Assembly: GCA_964462135.1 (NCBI GenBank) | Contig: CAYWWK010000027.1 | Location: 1 to 26,326, forward strand | Origin: MGBC163016 sp964462135 | Lineage (GTDB): Bacteria; Actinomycetota; Coriobacteriia; Coriobacteriales; Eggerthellaceae | DNA: 26,326 nucleotides | Direction of reading: 5' to 3' | Shown: in pieces, positions 23,813 through 26,326 of the stretch | Numbering within the stretch: the first letter of the stretch is position 1 | Layout of the letters: every line of letters begins with the position of its first letter | Notes under the pieces: generated by a model | Told to the model about the DNA's origin: nothing | Seen by the model: the letters and a program-made list of their open reading frames with translations, nothing else | The model's database searches: none | Translations under genes and position numbers: made by a program

Positions 23813-24326
23813 GAACCAAGGGTCGGTGCGCATGGGCCCCATCAGCCTGTTCACCTTGGTGATGGTCCTTTGCATGGCAACCCTCTGCGTGCTGTGCGTT
23901 GCCACTGCGCATGCAACGCTCAAGATGTCTGAGCGCTCTGCGGCAGCCACCCAGGCAACCTATCGAAACGAGCAGGCTGCCCAACTTTGGCTGGCATCCA
24001 TCGTGCAGCATTCCAATCCCACGCAGGACGATCTTGATGAGGCGAATGAGAAAGCCCAGGTTGGTTTCATGGACAGTGCCAATGTGGCGGTCGATTCTGA
24101 GATCATTCCGGTGGGTGACGCGGTATCGCAGCTTGGGCTTGAGGGCGAAGTGGATGCGAGGAGCTTCCGCTCTGCCGTGAAGGCAAGCTTTCAAACGGGT
24201 TCCGGCAAGCTTCTCGATGTGGTGGTTGCGCTTCGGAGGGGCGGAGGATACCAGGTGCTTGCATGGAAGGCCACCGCGCAGTTGAGCGAAGAGCCTCCCA
24301 CAGAGCTTCTCTGGTCAGGAATGTGA
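23805..24326 (+). CDS. Single-span membrane protein of the pilus cluster, pseudopilin-like
   Basis: 173 residues from the ATG at 23805, preceded by a G-rich stretch and overlapping the previous gene by 8 nt; an upstream ATG at 23763 is out of keeping with the compact layout. Short N-terminus MARNQGSVRMG, then a span (about 12-34, ISLFTLVMVLCMATLCVLCV), a helix rich in Ala, Glu and Gln (AAATQATYRNEQAAQLWLASIV) and a C-terminal domain with strands (LLDVVVALRRGGGYQVLAWKA). The residue five after G11 is Phe, not Glu, so a standard prepilin cut is not predicted. No named family recognised; role in pilus assembly inferred from position. Confidence 0.72.
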   Translation: MARNQGSVRMGPISLFTLVMVLCMATLCVLCVATAHATLKMSERSAAATQATYRNEQAAQLWLASIVQHSNPTQDDLDEANEKAQVGFMDSANVAVDSEIIPVGDAVSQLGLEGEVDARSFRSAVKASFQTGSGKLLDVVVALRRGGGYQVLAWKATAQLSEEPPTELLWSGM

Positions 24327-24401
24327 GAGGGGCGGCAGACGGAATGAGCGACAAGCGAACAGGAACAATATCATCGGCAAGAGTGCACGATAGGAGAACA
24401 C

Positions 24402-25517
24402 ATGAAAATGGATAAGCTGCTGGCACAACTGATGGAAACAGGCGCCTCGGACATCTTCATCGTCGCGGGTCTGCCTCTGACCTACAAGGCGGGCGGTCGT
24501 CAGTATCGGGACAGCGGAAGTCCGCTCATGCCAAAGGACACGGAAGGCTATGTTCGCCAGATCTATGAATTGGCTGGTCGCAGCATGCAGCCGTTCGAAT
24601 CGTCCCACAACAAGGATGATGATTTCTCCTTCGCCGTTCCCGGCACGGGCCGATTCCGCGTGAACGTCTTCCGTCAGCGTGGCAGCGTGGGTGCCATCAT
24701 CCGTGTCATTCCCTTCACGCTCCCCACGCCGGAAGAGTTCAACATCCCTCCCGAGGTCATGCGCGTCTCTGATTTCCAGAAGGGCTTGGTGCTGGTCACG
24801 GGACCGGCAGGGGCTGGCAAGTCCACCACACTGGCGTGCATGATAGACAAGCTGAACCAAGAACGCGTGGGACATATCATCACCATGGAAGATCCCATTG
24901 AATACGTGCATCGCCACGCCAGCAGCATCGTCACCCAGCGTGAGATACCCACCGACGTTGCCACCTATGCCGATGCCCTGCGTTCTGCTCTGCGCGAATC
25001 TCCCGATGTCATGCTGTTGGGTGAGATGCGTGACCAAGAGACCATCGCAACCGCCGTCACGGCGGCGGAGATGGCCCAGTTGCTGTTCTCGACGCTGCAT
25101 ACCACCGGAGCGGCAAACACCATCGACCGTATCATCGACGCCTTCCCCGCAAACCAGCAGCGACAGATCCGCTTCCAGCTTTCCATGGTTCTGCAGGCGG
25201 TTGTCAGCCAACAGCTGGTGCCCACCATAGACGGGGGTCAGGTTCCCGCGTTTGAGATCATGATCGCCAATACGGCCATCCGCAACCTCATTCGCGAGGA
25301 GAAGACCCACCAGATGGACAGCGTCATCGCCTCAAGTGGGGCAGAGGGAATGCGCACCATGGACCAAAGCCTGTTCGATTTGGTGGCAGCGGGCCGCGCG
25401 TTGCCTGAAGTCGTCCTTCAGCGGAGCATTCATCCCGAAGCCTTGGAGAAGCGTCTCGAAAGTGCTAATCTTCTCAATAAGAGTGTTGACGAACTGAATA
25501 GCATGGGGCCTGCATAG
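24402..25517 (+). CDS. pilT: PilT-type hexameric ATPase (pilus retraction / twitching motility)
   Basis: 371 residues, with TAGGAG before the ATG. N-terminal PAS-like domain with the family's GASDIFIVAGLPLTYK opening, arginine fingers in GRFRVNVFRQRG, Walker A GPAGAGKST (134-142), Asp box TMEDPIEYVH, Walker B VMLLGEMRD, His box STLHTTGAANTIDRIID, and the AIRNLIRE motif (292-299), a hallmark of PilT rather than PilB or GspE. It powers pilus disassembly and force in known systems. It is the only pilus ATPase in the window, 75 nt after the last pseudopilin-like gene. Identification as PilT/PilU class is secure; separation of PilT from PilU is not attempted. Confidence 0.95.
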   Translation: MKMDKLLAQLMETGASDIFIVAGLPLTYKAGGRQYRDSGSPLMPKDTEGYVRQIYELAGRSMQPFESSHNKDDDFSFAVPGTGRFRVNVFRQRGSVGAIIRVIPFTLPTPEEFNIPPEVMRVSDFQKGLVLVTGPAGAGKSTTLACMIDKLNQERVGHIITMEDPIEYVHRHASSIVTQREIPTDVATYADALRSALRESPDVMLLGEMRDQETIATAVTAAEMAQLLFSTLHTTGAANTIDRIIDAFPANQQRQIRFQLSMVLQAVVSQQLVPTIDGGQVPAFEIMIANTAIRNLIREEKTHQMDSVIASSGAEGMRTMDQSLFDLVAAGRALPEVVLQRSIHPEALEKRLESANLLNKSVDELNSMGPA

Positions 25518-25567
25518 TGCTGGTCCCATTTGCGCGTGTACAGGGAAACAGAAGGTAAGAGGGCCGT

Positions 25568-26059
25568 ATGAAGAAAAGCAATGTCATCATCATGATCGTA
25601 TTTGTCATTGCTTCCATCTTCTTCCTGTGGCTGTGGTATTACTTGGGGCTGGATGCGGTGGACAACCCGCGCGACCTCGTTCTTACCATTCTCTGGTGGC
25701 TGTTGGTCATCGTTGCCTGCGTTGGCATCCATTATGCTGAGAAGATACGTCAGAAGAACATTCGCACAGCCTTTCTTGCACCGGGGCTCATCTACAACAG
25801 CGAAGCGGGCATCGTGCGGTTCGAGCCACCTGCAGAATACGTGGATGAGTTACAGAACATCCTTGATGCCCTGAAGTACAACTTCGAACGCCCTGATGAG
25901 CCGAATCAATCACGCATCAGGTTCAAGTACATCGTTCGTACGGACAAGTTCGCTGATCAGGGGGATACGTGGGAAGGCGAGGTTCTTCGCGTGCAGAACC
26001 CGCAAGACCCCATTCCGTTCAATGGCAGGGAAGAGCTCACCGCCATCCTCTCCAAATAG
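25568..26059 (+). CDS. Two-span membrane protein of unknown function
   Basis: 163 residues; AGAGGG lies about 5 nt before the ATG, 50 nt after pilT. Two spans, about 6-27 and 38-58, form an N-terminal hairpin followed by a soluble domain of about 100 residues predicted to face the cytoplasm (YNSEAGIVRFEPPAEYVDE, RIRFKYIVRTDKF, DTWEGEVLRVQNP). I recognise no family. It is probably co-transcribed with pilT, as there is no terminator between them, and could be an accessory of the pilus system, but this is only positional. Confidence 0.75.
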   Translation: MKKSNVIIMIVFVIASIFFLWLWYYLGLDAVDNPRDLVLTILWWLLVIVACVGIHYAEKIRQKNIRTAFLAPGLIYNSEAGIVRFEPPAEYVDELQNILDALKYNFERPDEPNQSRIRFKYIVRTDKFADQGDTWEGEVLRVQNPQDPIPFNGREELTAILSK

Positions 26060-26082
26060 CACATCATTATCTATGTAGCGTA

Positions 26083-26104
26083 GGTCGTCCGCGCAGCGGC
26101 GGCC
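26083..26104. repeat. GTAGCG-type palindrome, element 1
   Basis: GGTCG(T)CCGC, loop GCA, GCGGCGGCC form a 9-bp stem with one bulged T, preceded by GTAGCGTA. It lies 23 nt after the stop at 26059 and could act as a terminator, though no T run follows. Confidence 0.55.
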
Positions 26105-26137
26105 TGCTCCACTCGGATCAAGACTTATGGCACGCTC

Positions 26138-26189
26138 CGTAGCGAAGGCTTCAGCCTTCGTTCTTCCGCAAGCTAAAGCTTGCGCTACG
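26138..26189. repeat. GTAGCG-type double palindrome, element 2
   Basis: Outer arms CGTAGCG (26138-26144) and CGCTACG (26183-26189) enclose two hairpins: GAAGGC/GCCTTC (core of 26143-26160) and CGCAAGCT-AA-AGCTTGCG (26167-26184). Arms share bases at the junctions, so outer and inner pairings compete. The prefix GTAGCGAAGGCT recurs at 26215-26226 as a half-element. The remaining sequence to the window end shows no gene; a TACAAT at 26278 lacks a -35. Confidence 0.65.
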
Positions 26190-26326
26190 AAGGAAACCCA
26201 TTCGTGTCGAATCTGTAGCGAAGGCTCGTAAGGGTTGACTTGATTACCCCGATGATCAATCCTCAATCCGTCCCTCCTACAATAAACAATGTCACATCCC
26301 GAAGGTGAAGAGCATCCTTCAGAATG

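Noticed and set aside
26138..26226. CRISPR-like repeats at the right end
   Set aside because: The repeats are short palindromes with no regular spacers or constant repeat length.
26237..26283. Promoter TTGACT … TACAAT at the right end
   Set aside because: The two elements are 35 nt apart, far too distant to form one promoter.

Overview
The window reads as chromosomal DNA of an anaerobic, moderately GC-rich bacterium. The best guess is a gut-associated Coriobacteriia/Eggerthellaceae-type actinobacterium. That is inferred from gene content and protein style (DUF1847 protein, XRE-cupin regulator next to a medium-chain acyl-CoA synthetase, actinobacterial-style ClpC, ispD-ispF-cysS, a pilus cluster with a DUF4860-like protein), not from a marker gene. 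No rRNA, tRNA, transposase, phage gene or CRISPR array is visible.

Left part (1-5.3 kb): an incomplete reading frame interrupted by one in-frame TGA, a DUF1847 cysteine-rich protein, an XRE-cupin regulator followed by an AMP-forming acyl-CoA synthetase, a DUF554 membrane protein on the minus strand, and a serine-dependent glutaminase. Middle (5.3-13 kb): a Ppx/GppA phosphatase (minus) convergent with the glutaminase and divergent from clpC, whose promoter carries a near-perfect CIRCE operator; clpC ends at a strong terminator. Then come the isoprenoid genes ispD and ispF, coupled to cysS, convergent with a PARG-like TIGR02452 protein whose catalytic motif is altered.

Right part (13.2-26 kb): all genes point the same way and look like one signalling-to-surface module. 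It starts with a PAS-GGDEF cyclase, then a REC/HD-GYP/PAS-like/GGDEF protein with intact cyclase and phosphodiesterase signatures, a free-standing Hpt protein, and a membrane hybrid histidine kinase with two receiver domains. These parts are enough for a multistep phosphorelay ending on cyclic-di-GMP turnover. The kinase gene overlaps a transglutaminase-like lipoprotein gene, followed by a PilC/GspF platform protein, four small overlapping single-span membrane proteins that resemble pseudopilins, and a PilT-type ATPase. No PilB, prepilin peptidase or obvious major pilin is in the window. The cluster closes with a two-span membrane protein of unknown function.

Several intergenic gaps hold short palindromes: GTAGGG-prefixed hairpins near glsA/ppx and after clpC, and GTAGCG-prefixed hairpins at the right end. 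They look like REP-type elements; two of them differ by paired, compensating base changes.
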